A DNA stretch of 64,000 nt from Rosa chinensis (Eukaryota; Streptophyta; Magnoliopsida; Rosales; Rosaceae), in contig NC_037090.1 of the NCBI RefSeq assembly GCF_002994745.2, positions 31,168,501 through 31,232,500 of the forward strand, given 5' to 3'. The notes beneath the pieces were generated by a model. The model did not search any database. It was not told the DNA's origin and saw only the letters and a program-made list of their open reading frames with translations. How positions within the stretch are numbered: position 1 is the stretch's first letter; the number at the start of each line of letters is the position of its first letter. Made by a program: the position numbers and the translations under genes. Of the stretch, positions 45,915 to 56,772 are shown piece by piece.

Positions 45915-46470
45915 TTGAGTCCCTAGTACTGGATGGGGTCGAGAATTTGAGCCTCCGGTACCCAGTGGGGTAAAGAGAGAGCTTGGCTCCGATACCCGAT
46001 GGGGTAGAAAATTTGAGCCTCCGGTACCTAGTGGGGTAAGGAGAGAGCTTGGCTCCGATACCCGATGGGGTAGAAAATTTGAGCCTCCGGTACCCGATGG
46101 GGTAAAGAGAGAGCTTGGCTCCTATACCAGATGGGGTAGAAATTTTGAGCCTCCGGTACCCAGTGGGGTAAAGAGAGAGCTTGGCTCCGATACCCGATGG
46201 GGTAGAAAATTTGAGCCTCCGGTACCCGATGGGGTAAAGAGAGAGCTTGGCTCCGATACCCGATGGGGTAGAAATTTTGAGCCTCCGGGTACCCAGTGGG
46301 GTAGAGAGAGCTTAGCTCCGATACCCGATGGGGTAGAAAATTTGAGCCTCCGGTACCCAGTGGGGTAAAGAGAGAGGGCTTGGTTCCGATACCCGATGGG
46401 GTACAAAATTTGAGCCTCCGGTACCCAGTGGGGTAGAGAGGGGGCTTGGTTCCGATACCCGATGGGGTAG
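45915..46470. repeat. Tandem repeat of ~66-bp units in the gypsy element
   Basis: About eight units combining gatacccgatggggtag and ggtacccagtggggtaa with spacers gagcctcc and agagagagcttgg. Both half-units form small hairpins with TACCC/GGGTA stems and different loops (GATG, AGTG). It lies between the purine tract and the accessory gene. Confidence 0.9.
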
Positions 46471-47114
46471 GCGGTGCATGTCGGCCACGTGGGGCGGACT
46501 GGGTTGTGCAATAAATGCCCGTCCCTTCGCCTGCAAAGGCCTCATGAAATGGGGGAATGCGTGGGACACGTGTAGCGATCCTATGGTTGAGGTCTTTTCG
46601 GTTTCGACGGCCCTGATGTATTTGAGATTGAATTTAAGAGGGAAACCGACTGTTTTCCCTCACTTTCGTGAAAAAGAAGCTCAGAAGATTCAGCGAAGAG
46701 AAAGGGAGAGCCAAAGCGAAGAGAAAGGGAGAGCCAAAGCGAAGAGGAAGGGAGGAGCCAAGGGAGAAGTGTGAGTGCCTGTGGAGCGATAGATCGATCG
46801 TCTGCCGAAGAAGAGGTTAGATCTCTCGCCCTGCTTGTACGATTTAATTTGTTTTTTTTTTTTGTCAGGTCTATTGTTTCTGTTTCTGCCATGGCAGTTT
46901 CTGTTTGTGTTTTTGTTCCTCCTGTTTGCATAGACAGAAACGAACAATGCCAGTGTCGTTGTCCTTCTGTTTTAGATTTCCGGGTTTGTTTCACTTTCTG
47001 GGTTTTTCATTGAATTTATGGGTTTTGGCTTGAATTTCTGGGTTTTGGCTAGGCTAACCCTTGTGCTTCTGGTTCCAGATAGCGAGATTTGAGGTCCCCG
47101 GTACCGTAGTTAGG

Positions 47115-49412
47115 ATGGAATCAGAAGCCAGGGGTGGGGATACGGGATCGTCGTACCAGTCCTCTGCCAGGCAAGCTGAAGTGGACATCGACCGGTACCT
47201 AGGCCGAGTAGATCAATTAGCAGAGAACACGGGATCCTCGACTGGGGTGTTCTCGGAGAGTTGTGAGGAGTCCGACGAGGGTGAGAGCGAGGGTGGATCT
47301 GCGGAGGCCCCAGTAGTCACAGTGGCCATTCCGGAGGGCATACCGAAGCCGAGGTATACACTTGCGGATGGGACCGTATGTGACGAGCCCGGGAGAAGTA
47401 TGACAATGAAGGAGATCATCGACATGCGACTGAAGTGGGGGATACCGGACGCGGTTGAGCTTAGGCCTCTCAGGGATGGAGAGATGGCCGCGAATCCTGC
47501 CCCGGGGTGGGTGGCGCTGCACGAGAATCAGCTTCACCAAGGGTTATCTCTACCGCTACCCCGGTGCCTACAGTATCTGCTGCGGATGCTGAACCTGTCA
47601 CCGGGGCAGCTGACCCCGAATGCCGTTCGCCAAATATATAGTATGATGGCCATGTGGGACTTGTGCCAACAAGGGTGGCCGTCCATAAACGAGTTCCGCG
47701 CGGTACATCGGGTACTGTACTCAAGGAAGCAGTCGTGTGCAGGTACGGTCACCTTTGCCGCTAGGGATTACGAGCCACTAGTTACCGACATGCCTACCTC
47801 GATGAGCAAAAGGTGGAGGAACAAAGTGTTCCTAGCTGGGGGGCGGTGGCAGATTAAAAATAAGAAGTGGCAGCTGACCGGTACCTTCCAAGCTATCGGG
47901 GACCAGTCCTATACTCTATCCGAAGTAGAAAGGAAGAGGATAGCCCGGGTATATGCCGTTTGGTCAGAGAAAGAGAGGAGTTCTTATAGATTCATCCGGC
48001 ACTCTATACTTTATAGGCTAGGGTTAGGGTGGCTCCCCGGTAAGGGATTTAAAACCTTACACAAATATGTATATTATTATTATTATTAATTTTTTTTTTT
48101 TTTTTGTGTCACTCGTCCTTTTTACTTTCGACTAACCTATGAACTGATTGTAGTGAAAGCGCCGAAGAGGAAACCCCGGAAAGGCAAGGAGGAGGACAGA
48201 ATGGACGATGCTCAATTGATGGAAATGCTGATGGGCCAGGGAGAAGACGCCTTTCACATCGACGTCGACCTAGGGTCGAAAGGTACGAGTCGGTCCATTG
48301 AAGAAACCCTGCTGGAGATCGCCGATGAGGGATATGGTGAGCCTGACCCCGACGCTCCCGTGACCCACGTCGCGCAGCCCTCCATGGCCGATGTCATCAC
48401 GATAGATGACACCGGGATGGGAAAAGTACCGGCCCCATTACCGATTTCCTCTCGCTCCACTGGGAGCGATGAGGCACTACTCCCTGGTGAGAAGAAGAGA
48501 TCCCACAGGCATCGGCATCGGGCTGATAAGGAGGTGACGTACACTGGCCGGGATGTCCAAGGTACTGGTGCTCAGAGGCAGAAGAAAGATCACCCGGGAC
48601 CAGAGTCGTCTCCTTCTCTTGGCCTGTTATCTCCCGCCATTCCGGTAATCCCCAAGAAGCCCATCAAGCAGCTGCTGAGTGAGTACGGGGTTGCCGATGA
48701 AAAGTTCGTGCGGTCCATGCTTGGGGATCTGAAGGATATTGACCTCGACCGGGTTCGGGCCAAGGATAACACTCCCCAGGAGAATCGCCGTCTTGCCCGG
48801 GAATCAATGATGCGAGTAAGTCTTGTATTTTCTCCGGTGCCTTTTTTTTTGTTATATACGCACTAATCGGTGTATCTGCAGGCACTCTTCAATGTGTACG
48901 CCATTGACGCCAACGAGGAAGATACTCATCCGAAGGAGGAGGTTAGCAATCTCTCCGGGCAGGTGAGGTATCTTCATGGCGAGAAGGCCAAGCTGGAGAA
49001 GGAGCGGGACTCAATGAGGACTGAGATGGCCGCCGCTAAGCAGCGGATCGCGGAGCTTGAGGGTGAGGTCGCTGAGGCGCGGGAAGAGTTAAAAAACTCC
49101 CGGGACTCTGAGAAAAAGGCTGCAGAGTCTACCGTCTCATGGAAGGAGAAGGCAGACCACCTGGAGGATCGTCTTCCCGCGGAGAGGCACGAGGCCGTGG
49201 AGGAGTACAAGTCCTCGGAAGAGCTCATCTCTATGCTAGCTGCTGCCCAAGATAAGGCTGTCATTATGAAGTTCAAGGAGTGGGTGGCGGCTGGATACCT
49301 AGATGAAGCCAAATTCAAGCGGGGTCTCCTGGAGAGGAAGAAGAAAGATCGGGAGGCGGCTGCCAAGTCTGGTGCCGGTGGGTCCCAGAGTACCGGTGGA
49401 GATTGGTTGTAA
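47115..49412 (+). CDS. Antisense spliced accessory gene of the gypsy element (705 aa)
   Basis: Gene model join 47115-48039, 48154-48815, 48882-49412. Donors CCCG|GTAAGG and CGA|GTAAGT and acceptors TTGTAG and CTGCAG preserve frame exactly; a 5'-UTR acceptor precedes the ATG near 47080. Residues 1-120 are acidic and Ser/Glu-rich. About 130-310 match the putative gypsy-type transposon domain (PF04195-like: HENQLHQGLSLPLP, LNLSPGQLTPNA, then aromatic-rich segments). The middle is charged with a basic KRKPRKGK near the second exon start, a possible nuclear signal. The C-terminal 170 residues are a long Glu/Lys/Ala coiled coil. It lies opposite to pol, between pol and the 3' LTR. Such accessory ORFs are known in Tat elements; their function is unsettled. 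Confidence 0.85.
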
Positions 49413-49766
49413 AAAAAAAATTTATTTTATTTCATTTTGAACAATTATCTTATTGTGTGGTAGTCCAGGCCTTTTGTGAATGGAAACATCTGGACTTTGA
49501 ATGGGAATTGGAAAGGAATTAAAATTTCTGGGATTTTCGTTACCGTAAGCATTTGTTTGCATCACTTATTACCGGAATAGAGTAACTGACAATAGCTATG
49601 TCCGGGAATGTCCGGGGTAGGTAAAAAAAATGCCAGAGATGGTCTGAATAATTCATTTTTCCATTCAAATACCACACGGTGGTTAAATACAGAATGAGTA
49701 CCCGATGGGTAGCTTGCCATAGCTGTATGTTCAAAAAGCAAAAGCTAGGACAAGATGCTCCCGGAG
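49413..49766. other. Short region between accessory gene and pol 3' ends
   Basis: The two genes converge here with about 350 bp between stop codons. No motif beyond A/T runs was seen. Confidence 0.6.
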
Positions 49767-52700
49767 CTACTTATAGTAATACCGTAGGCGCTGGGTATTC
49801 CATGGATGCCTGGAAACTACCCCGTTCATGTCCCGGATGAAAAAGGTTGCGGGACCTACCTCTTCAATGATCTCATAAGGGCCTGTCCAGGATGGATCAA
49901 GTCCCCGGGGCTCTGGGTAGACTTGCTTCATGACCCAGTCCCCCAATTTTAATGTCCGGGACTGTACCTTGGCATCGTAGTAACGAGCTATCCTCTGTTT
50001 GTTTGCCAAGTTATGTCGTTCCTCGAGTAAATCGGCATCGAGGTGTAGGCCCTGTGAGTTGGTACCCGCATCGAAGTATTCGATCCGGGGACTCTGGATT
50101 TGTGTTTCAATAGGGAGTACTGCTTCTGATCCGAAAGCCATGCAGAAAGGGGTCTCCCCGGTAGCCTCCGTTGCCGTGGTCCTGATAGTCCACAACACCT
50201 CCGGGAGTTTAGCAGCCCAAAGACCCTTTGCTTCGTCAAGCTTCTTTTTCAGTATTTTCTTGAGTATCTTGTTGACAGCTTCGACCTGACCGTTGGTCTG
50301 GGGGTGAGCCGGGGAGGCATAGAGGATCCTTGTGCCTAGATTTTGTGTGTAAGCCCTCAACTCATTATTGTCAAACTGGGTACCATTGTCCGTGACTATG
50401 GTATCCGGGACTCCAAACCTGCAGTAAATGTTCTTCCATAGAAAGCTTTTGACCTTTTCCGTGGTGATGGCGACGAGAGGTTCAGCCTCAACCCACTTTG
50501 TTTGGTAGTCCACGGCAACAATGGCGTATTTGAACTGTCCTACTGCTGTGGGAAGTTTACCAATCAGGTCCAAACCCCACTGACAGAACGGCCATGGTGC
50601 CAGGAGGATGGAAAGGGTGATGGGCGGTGCCCTTGGGATATTTGCATACATTTGGCATTTGTGGCAAGAACTGGATATTGTTTGGGCCAGAGCCGACATG
50701 GTTGGCCAGAAATATCCTGCCCTTAGGGTCTTGTGCGCAAGAGATCGGGCTCCGGCATGGTTACCACATACACCAGCGTGAATGTCCTTCATTATTTTGT
50801 GACCTTCCTCCGGCGTTACACACTTCAGGTTGGGAAAGCAATGCCCCCTTCTGTACAGTTTGCCATTCATGATCGTGTACCGAGCTGACCTTAGCTGTAG
50901 TCTTCTGGCCTCGACCTTATCATCCGGTGCTAGGCCGTCGATCATGTATCTCAAAATTGGGTCCATCCATGAAGCTGTGTGATCCACGGCAAATATTTCT
51001 GACACCGTCTTAGAAGTGCTAGGTCCTGCTAGTATTTCGACCTTGGTGGCTCCATAGGTAAAGTTTGGAGAAGTTGATGCGAGCTTTGCAAGGGCGTCTG
51101 CCTTGTCGTTTTCTGCCCTCGGTATTTGGGTAAAAATGTAGGAGTTAAACCTCTGAACTAATGCCCGGGCCAAGGACTGGTAGGAGGACATGTGGGGCTC
51201 CTTTGCCTCAAAGTTACCGCTGACCTGGTTTACGACTAACTGAGAATCACTGAAGATACCAAGGTGCTGCACCCCTAGTTCCCGAGCGATCTGCAGACCT
51301 GCTATAAGTGCCTCGTACTCGGCGGCATTGTTGGATGCTTTGAAGGCAAACTTGAGGGCGTACTCGTAGACTTGCTCGTCCGGGCTAATTAGCAGGATGC
51401 CGGCTCTGCTGGTTTTCTTGTTGGATGCTCCATCAACGTATAATCGCCAAGTGCTTGGCGGAGGTGGATCTGCTGAGGCCCCGGTACCCGATGATTCCCG
51501 GTTTGGGTTATGGGAGGGGATTGATTCTGAAATAAAATCTGCCGTTGCCTGGCCTTTGATGGCTGTCCGGGGCTGGTACTTGATATCGAACTCCCCCAAT
51601 TCGATGGCCCATTTAATTAACCTGCCCGATACTTCTGGTTTCTGTAAAACCTGCCTCAATGGGTGATTAGTGAAAACGGTGATCGAGTGTGCCTGGAAGT
51701 AATGTCTGAGCTTTCGGGCTGATACCAGGAGAGCCAGTGCCACTCTTTCAATGTCCGGGTACCTGGATTCTGCCCCGGTGTAACCTTTTCCAGCGTAATA
51801 CACTGGGTATTCACAATCGGAGTCCTTTCTAATCAGGACTGAGCTCACAGCCGTTGACGATGCCGCCAGATATACGTAAAGCATCTCTCCGGGAACAGGT
51901 TTGTAGAGTAGAGGTACCTCTGACAAGTATGACTTCAAACCAAGGAAACCAGCCTCGTGCTCCGCTGTCCAGGCTATCATTTCGACGTGCTGGGTTTTTA
52001 GCAATTTGAAGAAAGGAGTACACTTGTCCGTCAGCCTGGAGATGAATCTTGACAGGGCGGCCACCTTGCCTACTAGAGATTGGACCTCGTTCCTGTAGGT
52101 TGGGGACACCATGTCTAATATAGCCTGCACCTTCTCTGGATTGGCCTCAATTCCCCTGTGGCTAATGATGTACCTGAGAAACTTTCCTACCTCGACCCCG
52201 AAGATGCACTTCTGTGGGTTAAGCCGCATCACATTGCGCAATATGATGATGAAGACGATTGACAAGTTGGCTACATGATCCTCCGGAGTTAGACTCTTCA
52301 CCAGCATGTCGTCCACGTAGACCTCCATGATAGTACTGATAACCTCCGCAAACATGGAGTTGACAAGTCGCTGATAAGTGGCACCTGCATTCTTTAACCC
52401 GAAAGGCATGACCTGGTAGCAATAGAGACCTTTGTCTGTGGTAAAGGCAGTGTGCTCCTCATCTGCCAGGTTCATTCGAATTTGGTTGTACCCACTGAAC
52501 GCATCCATGAAACTGAGTAATCGGTACCCAGCAGTGGAGTCGATTAATTGATTAATTCGCGGGAGCGGGAAGCTATCCTTAGGGCATGCTCGATTGAGGC
52601 TTGTGTAGTCCACACACATGCGCCACGATCCCGGGGATTTCTTTGGTACCATTACCACGTTGGCTAACCACCGGGGGTATGTTACTTCCCTGATAAAGTT

Positions 52701-53690
52701 GATGGCGATCAGCTTCTTTACCTCAACCTGGATAGCCCGGTACTTCTCGTGTGTGAAGGCCCTTCGTTTTTGTCTTACCGGTGTTGAGTAAGGAACAATA
52801 CTAAGATTGTGCGTGGCTATCTCTAGCGGTATACCGGGCATGTCCTCATAGGACCAGGCGAATGCAGTTGTGTTAGATCGAAGAAACGAGATCAATCCTT
52901 CCCTAACAACCGGAGACAACCTTGTACCAATCCTAACAGTCCTGTCCGGGAACTGCTCTGATAGGACCACCTCTTCAATGTCTTCCACGGCACCAGGCCG
53001 TTCTTCGTCGGAGTCGGTATCTGCCCTGGGATCCTCGTACCTGTCCAACAGAGGGTTAGTAGCTACGTGCAACATTTCAGACTTTCCCTTACCGCGTGAT
53101 ACAGTTAGAGAATAGCACTTCCTCGCGGCTGCCTGATCACCCCTGATCGTAGCAGTGCCGGCCGAGGTTGGTACTTTCATCATCAACATGTGACCTGCTA
53201 TAAAGGTTTTCAGACGCCAGAGTGCCGGCCGGCCCAAGATAGCATTGTAGGATGAGACGCAGTCCACGACAATGAACTCTGTTTTGATGGTTGAACAATT
53301 CGGGCTTTCGCCTATCGTGATTGATAGGTAATCTGATCCTAGTGGTTGGACGATATCTCCTGAAAAACTAATTAGGGGCTCGTTATCCTGTGACAGCTTG
53401 GACCTTCCCCTGTTCAAAGCGTTGTAAGCATAGCGAAATAATACGCTAACTGAGGCCCCAGTGTCCACGAGCACCCGGGACATTATATAATGGTCCATTT
53501 GGAGCGTGATTAGGAAGGGATCATCATGGGGCATCCTTAGGTCGGCCTCCTCCTCCTGCAGGAATGTCACCGATGTCCATTCGGTGCCACCGTCTTGCTG
53601 CGGAGCCTTGTGGAAGTTGAAAACTTCCGGACGACCGAAACTAGAATTTCGTTTCCTCCCCTGGGGGGGGTAACTCTTTCGGGCCCCCAC
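49767..53690 (-). CDS. pol: Gypsy Pol polyprotein (PR-RT-RH-aRH-INT), intact
   Basis: 1307 codons open without a stop. Domains in order: aspartic protease with DTGAS at 76-80; reverse transcriptase about 330-505 with MDAFSGYNQI and YVDD at 458-461; a first RNase H about 590-720, apparently partly degenerate; a second RNase H about 747-872 with VDGAS (Asp752), NAAEYEAL (Glu790), SDSQL (Asp814) and KADALAK (Asp864); integrase with a His/Cys zinc region about 970-1011 and acidic residues Asp1040, Asp1100 and Glu1136. The frame overlaps the gag end by 50 bp and is shifted +1 relative to gag, so expression may need frameshifting or another mechanism. No obvious defect, so the element could be autonomous. 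Confidence 0.93.
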   Translation of the reverse strand: MGARKSYPPQGRKRNSSFGRPEVFNFHKAPQQDGGTEWTSVTFLQEEEADLRMPHDDPFLITLQMDHYIMSRVLVDTGASVSVLFRYAYNALNRGRSKLSQDNEPLISFSGDIVQPLGSDYLSITIGESPNCSTIKTEFIVVDCVSSYNAILGRPALWRLKTFIAGHMLMMKVPTSAGTATIRGDQAAARKCYSLTVSRGKGKSEMLHVATNPLLDRYEDPRADTDSDEERPGAVEDIEEVVLSEQFPDRTVRIGTRLSPVVREGLISFLRSNTTAFAWSYEDMPGIPLEIATHNLSIVPYSTPVRQKRRAFTHEKYRAIQVEVKKLIAINFIREVTYPRWLANVVMVPKKSPGSWRMCVDYTSLNRACPKDSFPLPRINQLIDSTAGYRLLSFMDAFSGYNQIRMNLADEEHTAFTTDKGLYCYQVMPFGLKNAGATYQRLVNSMFAEVISTIMEVYVDDMLVKSLTPEDHVANLSIVFIIILRNVMRLNPQKCIFGVEVGKFLRYIISHRGIEANPEKVQAILDMVSPTYRNEVQSLVGKVAALSRFISRLTDKCTPFFKLLKTQHVEMIAWTAEHEAGFLGLKSYLSEVPLLYKPVPGEMLYVYLAASSTAVSSVLIRKDSDCEYPVYYAGKGYTGAESRYPDIERVALALLVSARKLRHYFQAHSITVFTNHPLRQVLQKPEVSGRLIKWAIELGEFDIKYQPRTAIKGQATADFISESIPSHNPNRESSGTGASADPPPPSTWRLYVDGASNKKTSRAGILLISPDEQVYEYALKFAFKASNNAAEYEALIAGLQIARELGVQHLGIFSDSQLVVNQVSGNFEAKEPHMSSYQSLARALVQRFNSYIFTQIPRAENDKADALAKLASTSPNFTYGATKVEILAGPSTSKTVSEIFAVDHTASWMDPILRYMIDGLAPDDKVEARRLQLRSARYTIMNGKLYRRGHCFPNLKCVTPEEGHKIMKDIHAGVCGNHAGARSLAHKTLRAGYFWPTMSALAQTISSSCHKCQMYANIPRAPPITLSILLAPWPFCQWGLDLIGKLPTAVGQFKYAIVAVDYQTKWVEAEPLVAITTEKVKSFLWKNIYCRFGVPDTIVTDNGTQFDNNELRAYTQNLGTRILYASPAHPQTNGQVEAVNKILKKILKKKLDEAKGLWAAKLPEVLWTIRTTATEATGETPFCMAFGSEAVLPIETQIQSPRIEYFDAGTNSQGLHLDADLLEERHNLANKQRIARYYDAKVQSRTLKLGDWVMKQVYPEPRGLDPSWTGPYEIIEEVGPATFFIRDMNGVVSRHPWNTQRLRYYYK

Positions 53691-55392
53691 CGTGGATCGT
53701 GAAGATCTGGCCGTACACGTCTACAGCTCCTATCTCCTTAGCAGGTAGGTATCGTTGAAGCTTGCCCCTCTGGATGAGGGACTCGATTGTATTTTTTAAA
53801 GCAACGCAGAGATTGGTATTATGTCCGGCATCTTCATGATAAGTGTAGAACCTTCTGGTATCCTGCTGGGTAAGTTTACTCTTCGGGAATTTCCTTGGGG
53901 GTGGTCCCGGTATCTCATCCTTGTTTTCGTTCCAAATAGTCTCGTATGAAGCGTTGAGGATTGTGAACACCTCATACCGGGGTGGTGGTGGTGTCCGTGG
54001 GGCCTGCTGTGCCCTCGGCTCCCGGTGAGGGTGGGTGGTCCCATAACTGTTTGACCTGGACGAGGACTCTTTGCCTCTTTTGTTCGAGGTATGGGGTGAC
54101 CTATCATGGCTATGGACCCACTCCATCTTTCGTGTTTCATCCCTGACAGTCGAGGTCTGTGAGGAGAATCTTAGCTCCGGTCTGGGGTTGTCCCCGTAAG
54201 TCTCGAATTCGGCCTGGGCGTGTCTGATGGCAGTGGCCATCAGCTCGTCGTAGCTAGCTGGAGCATTATGGTTGATCCCGTAGAGAAATTCTCCGCGCCT
54301 TAAGCCCCTCCTGAAAGCCAGCTCAGCCAGTTCCTTATTAAGGTCCCGGCACTTAGCGGTAGCCGCCTGCCATCGATTTACAAAAGACTTCAAAGTTTCA
54401 TCTTCCCCCTGCTGGACTTTTAACAGGCCCTTTGGTGTGTGTATCCCATCGGTGCGTAAGATGAATCGAGCGACAAATTTGTCAGCTAGCTCCTTAAAAT
54501 TCCCTACAGAACCGACCGGCAGTTCGTAGAACCAACTCAAAGCCTCCCCTGACAAGGTCTCCTGGAACATATTACAACACACTTCATCCGTATATCCCTT
54601 GGCGCTTGTTTGTGATCGGAAAGCCTGGAGATGCTGATAGGGGTCTCCAACTCCCGTATAATCAATCTTCAATGGTTTTGATGTATTCGCTCGAATGGCT
54701 CCTCTAACCTGTTGGGTGAAAGGCCCCGGGCGGTCCTCGTAACTGTTCATAGCTCTCCAAGTGTCTCTATTTTCTGTGGCCTGTACCCTTGCCTGCAGGG
54801 CATGTAAGGAGTTGCTCATTTGTACGAGTAAAGCCGTGTTTGCGTCGGTTACCGGTGGGATATTGTGAACTGGCTGCGGTAACGGTGGTGGTGGTAGATG
54901 CCTCAAGCTTTCCGGGAATAAGTCTACCGGTACCTGGATTATCCGATGGCCGCCCTCCGCAGAAGGTGCTGGAGCGGTGCTAGGGCCTCCTGTTGTCGGT
55001 GTAGTATTCACACCTGTTGCTAGCGAGGATGCTCTAGCCAGGGCCTGGGTGAGTGCCTCGTTGTGCTGGTGCCTCCTGTCCAGTGCTCGGGCCAGCGCTG
55101 TGTTTTCATCTTCCAAATCCTGCATTCTCTGTTGTGCAAGGCGGTTCGTTTCCCTATCGGTACTCCTTTGTTCCCGATCGATCCGGGATTGTTCCCTGAA
55201 GGCTGCGATCTCAGCTCGCATAGAATCCATCTCCGATATCAGAGTCACTTCTTCCGGGACTATGGGGTCTAAGGATCCGAGACCATTCATTTCTCCTGGA
55301 ACACTGGGCGCTTCTGCTGAAGAAGTTCCCGGTGTGAATATCAGTGCCCGAGCGACACTTCTAACTTCTCCTGCCGCTTCTGGCTCATCCAT
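53641..55392 (-). CDS. gag: Gypsy Gag, 583 aa, intact
   Basis: Starts 40 nt downstream of the 5' LTR. The N-terminal third has a coiled-coil-like Arg/Glu/Gln-rich stretch. The retrotransposon gag domain is about residues 225-375 (ALSWFYELPVGSVGNFKELA, FVNRWQAATAKCRDLN). The C-terminal part is basic and Pro/Ser-rich with a YTYHEDAGHNTNLC segment near 530. That segment is shaped like a zinc knuckle, but a Tyr stands where the first or second Cys is usual. The end overlaps the pol start. It forms the structural particle protein. Confidence 0.9.
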   Translation of the reverse strand: MDEPEAAGEVRSVARALIFTPGTSSAEAPSVPGEMNGLGSLDPIVPEEVTLISEMDSMRAEIAAFREQSRIDREQRSTDRETNRLAQQRMQDLEDENTALARALDRRHQHNEALTQALARASSLATGVNTTPTTGGPSTAPAPSAEGGHRIIQVPVDLFPESLRHLPPPPLPQPVHNIPPVTDANTALLVQMSNSLHALQARVQATENRDTWRAMNSYEDRPGPFTQQVRGAIRANTSKPLKIDYTGVGDPYQHLQAFRSQTSAKGYTDEVCCNMFQETLSGEALSWFYELPVGSVGNFKELADKFVARFILRTDGIHTPKGLLKVQQGEDETLKSFVNRWQAATAKCRDLNKELAELAFRRGLRRGEFLYGINHNAPASYDELMATAIRHAQAEFETYGDNPRPELRFSSQTSTVRDETRKMEWVHSHDRSPHTSNKRGKESSSRSNSYGTTHPHREPRAQQAPRTPPPPRYEVFTILNASYETIWNENKDEIPGPPPRKFPKSKLTQQDTRRFYTYHEDAGHNTNLCVALKNTIESLIQRGKLQRYLPAKEIGAVDVYGQIFTIHGGGPKELPPPGEETKF

Positions 55393-55414
55393 TCTAAATG
55401 ATCCACGATCGAGC

Positions 55415-55432
55415 CCCTACCTGGCGCGCCAA
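55415..55432 (-). other. Primer-binding site of the gypsy element
   Basis: Minus strand TTGGCGCGCCAGGTAGGG immediately after the 5' LTR end. The position is diagnostic. The tRNA is not assigned. Confidence 0.65.
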
Positions 55433-55909
55433 TGTTTCTGGTGGCTTTCTCCGGGTACCTCACACAGAATGCTATACCTTCTGGGGCACCGATCAACTCC
55501 TGAATCCTGTATCAAGAACACAACGTCAGAGGGATAAACCGTACCGGACGGTTTATACCTCTCCGATGTCTGAGTGAGAAACTAATAGATGTAGAGATCA
55601 AACTGTGTATATAGGAGTTCTTACCCGTGAAAGGTGGTTGTGCTAATGTCTTTATACTCAAGCGTGGGAAGGGAGTCTCCCCTATCCTCGATGTGGGACA
55701 CAGGTTGCTCCTCTGATGTCATATCAGCTCTCTTGTTGCGTAAATAGATGGGCTGTGCTGGCCTTGCCCCGGGCCCTGGGTGCCCAGGGTGGCATCCCAT
55801 GTGAGGCCCGCCATGGTGGGTCGTGAACCCGGCCCATGGCGTAGTACCTGGGAGTACCGAGGGGGCTCAGAGGCTAGTGCCAAACCTAGTTGACTCCCCA
55901 GTATGTACA
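55433..55909 (-). repeat. 5' LTR of the Tat gypsy element
   Basis: 477 bp, near-identical to 45277-45753. TATA region on minus at 55607-55616, appropriate for transcription towards gag. Confidence 0.92.
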
Positions 55910-56219
55910 TATATATATATAGGAAAAGGAAGATGTATATATATATATATATGATTATACATGTGCGATAACAATTTAGTTTAGTGCAGTGCATTCATAT
56001 AATGGGTTGGCAAAACCTCTGTGCATATATTTGTGCAGATTGGTGCTTCTTTAACAAGATGATAGTAATTACAATCATAAATTGCATCAGGAAAAGGAAA
56101 CGGCATGCTTGATCCCTGTTAAGCTTTTCACCAAAGACTCAAGAAATCAACACTTCCAGTAATCATACCATTTACTGGAATCCATATCTCTCACTGTGAG
56201 ACCAAAACATTGCAATGGC

Positions 56220-56265
<46 letters not shown>

Positions 56266-56266
56266 C
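55910..56266. repeat. Resumed copy-3 (TA)n region
   Basis: Right half of the (TA)n tract split by the gypsy insertion, then the ggaaaaggaagatg spacer and further (TA)n at 55937-55951 and 56224-56266. This confirms that 45276 and 55910 were once adjacent. Confidence 0.9.
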
Positions 56267-56772
56267 AGGAAGCTATTCAGTAAACCAAGTTTAGCAATAG
56301 AAAAACAAACACCAGTTAAGGTAAAGATCACTTACAGGTAATGTAGGCCAAGCATCCCCCTTGAATCCCTACCAACCTTCTCAGCCTAAGACAATTATAT
56401 GAATTCCAGGTATACTTAGTGTCATCTCCCATAATTCATCACTAAAATATCCAAATTTGGATTTCGTTGAAAGACCTTAAAATGATGGGAATTCCATAAA
56501 TCCAAACCTAGAATTAATCAAACGCATCTAAAAATACATAATGAAGCCTTACTAAGGGAATTAGAGCACGAATATACCTTGGGCATCCAAACTTGAAGTT
56601 CCTCTTCTTTCCCCCAATTCTCTAACTTCGTCCTCCATATCTATCAAAACGCAACGGTGAAATATGAAAAGCACGACAACAACAAACCCTCCTACCTAGT
56701 GGCCAAATACCAAAAAGCCCTTAAACAAAACCCTTTTTAATCTTTTTTTTTTTCCTTTTTTTCTCGGTTGCT

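Larger units (their letters stand above)
45277..55909 (-). mobile_element. Ty3/gypsy retrotransposon, Tat lineage, 10.6 kb, young
   Basis: Two 477-bp LTRs (45277-45753 and 55433-55909) differ at two positions that I found. The duplication tatat flanks the element inside a (TA)n tract. On minus it reads 5' LTR, primer site, gag, pol, then an antisense accessory gene, a tandem-repeat field, purine tract and 3' LTR. Both large frames are open. The second RNase H and the antisense accessory gene with a gypsy-type transposon domain are Tat-lineage characters. The GC-rich coding section contrasts with the AT-rich flanks. Confidence 0.93.

Noticed and set aside
46581..46994. 137-codon minus frame in the gypsy element
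   Set aside because: It runs through the leader of the antisense accessory gene, is low-complexity and has no recognisable domain.
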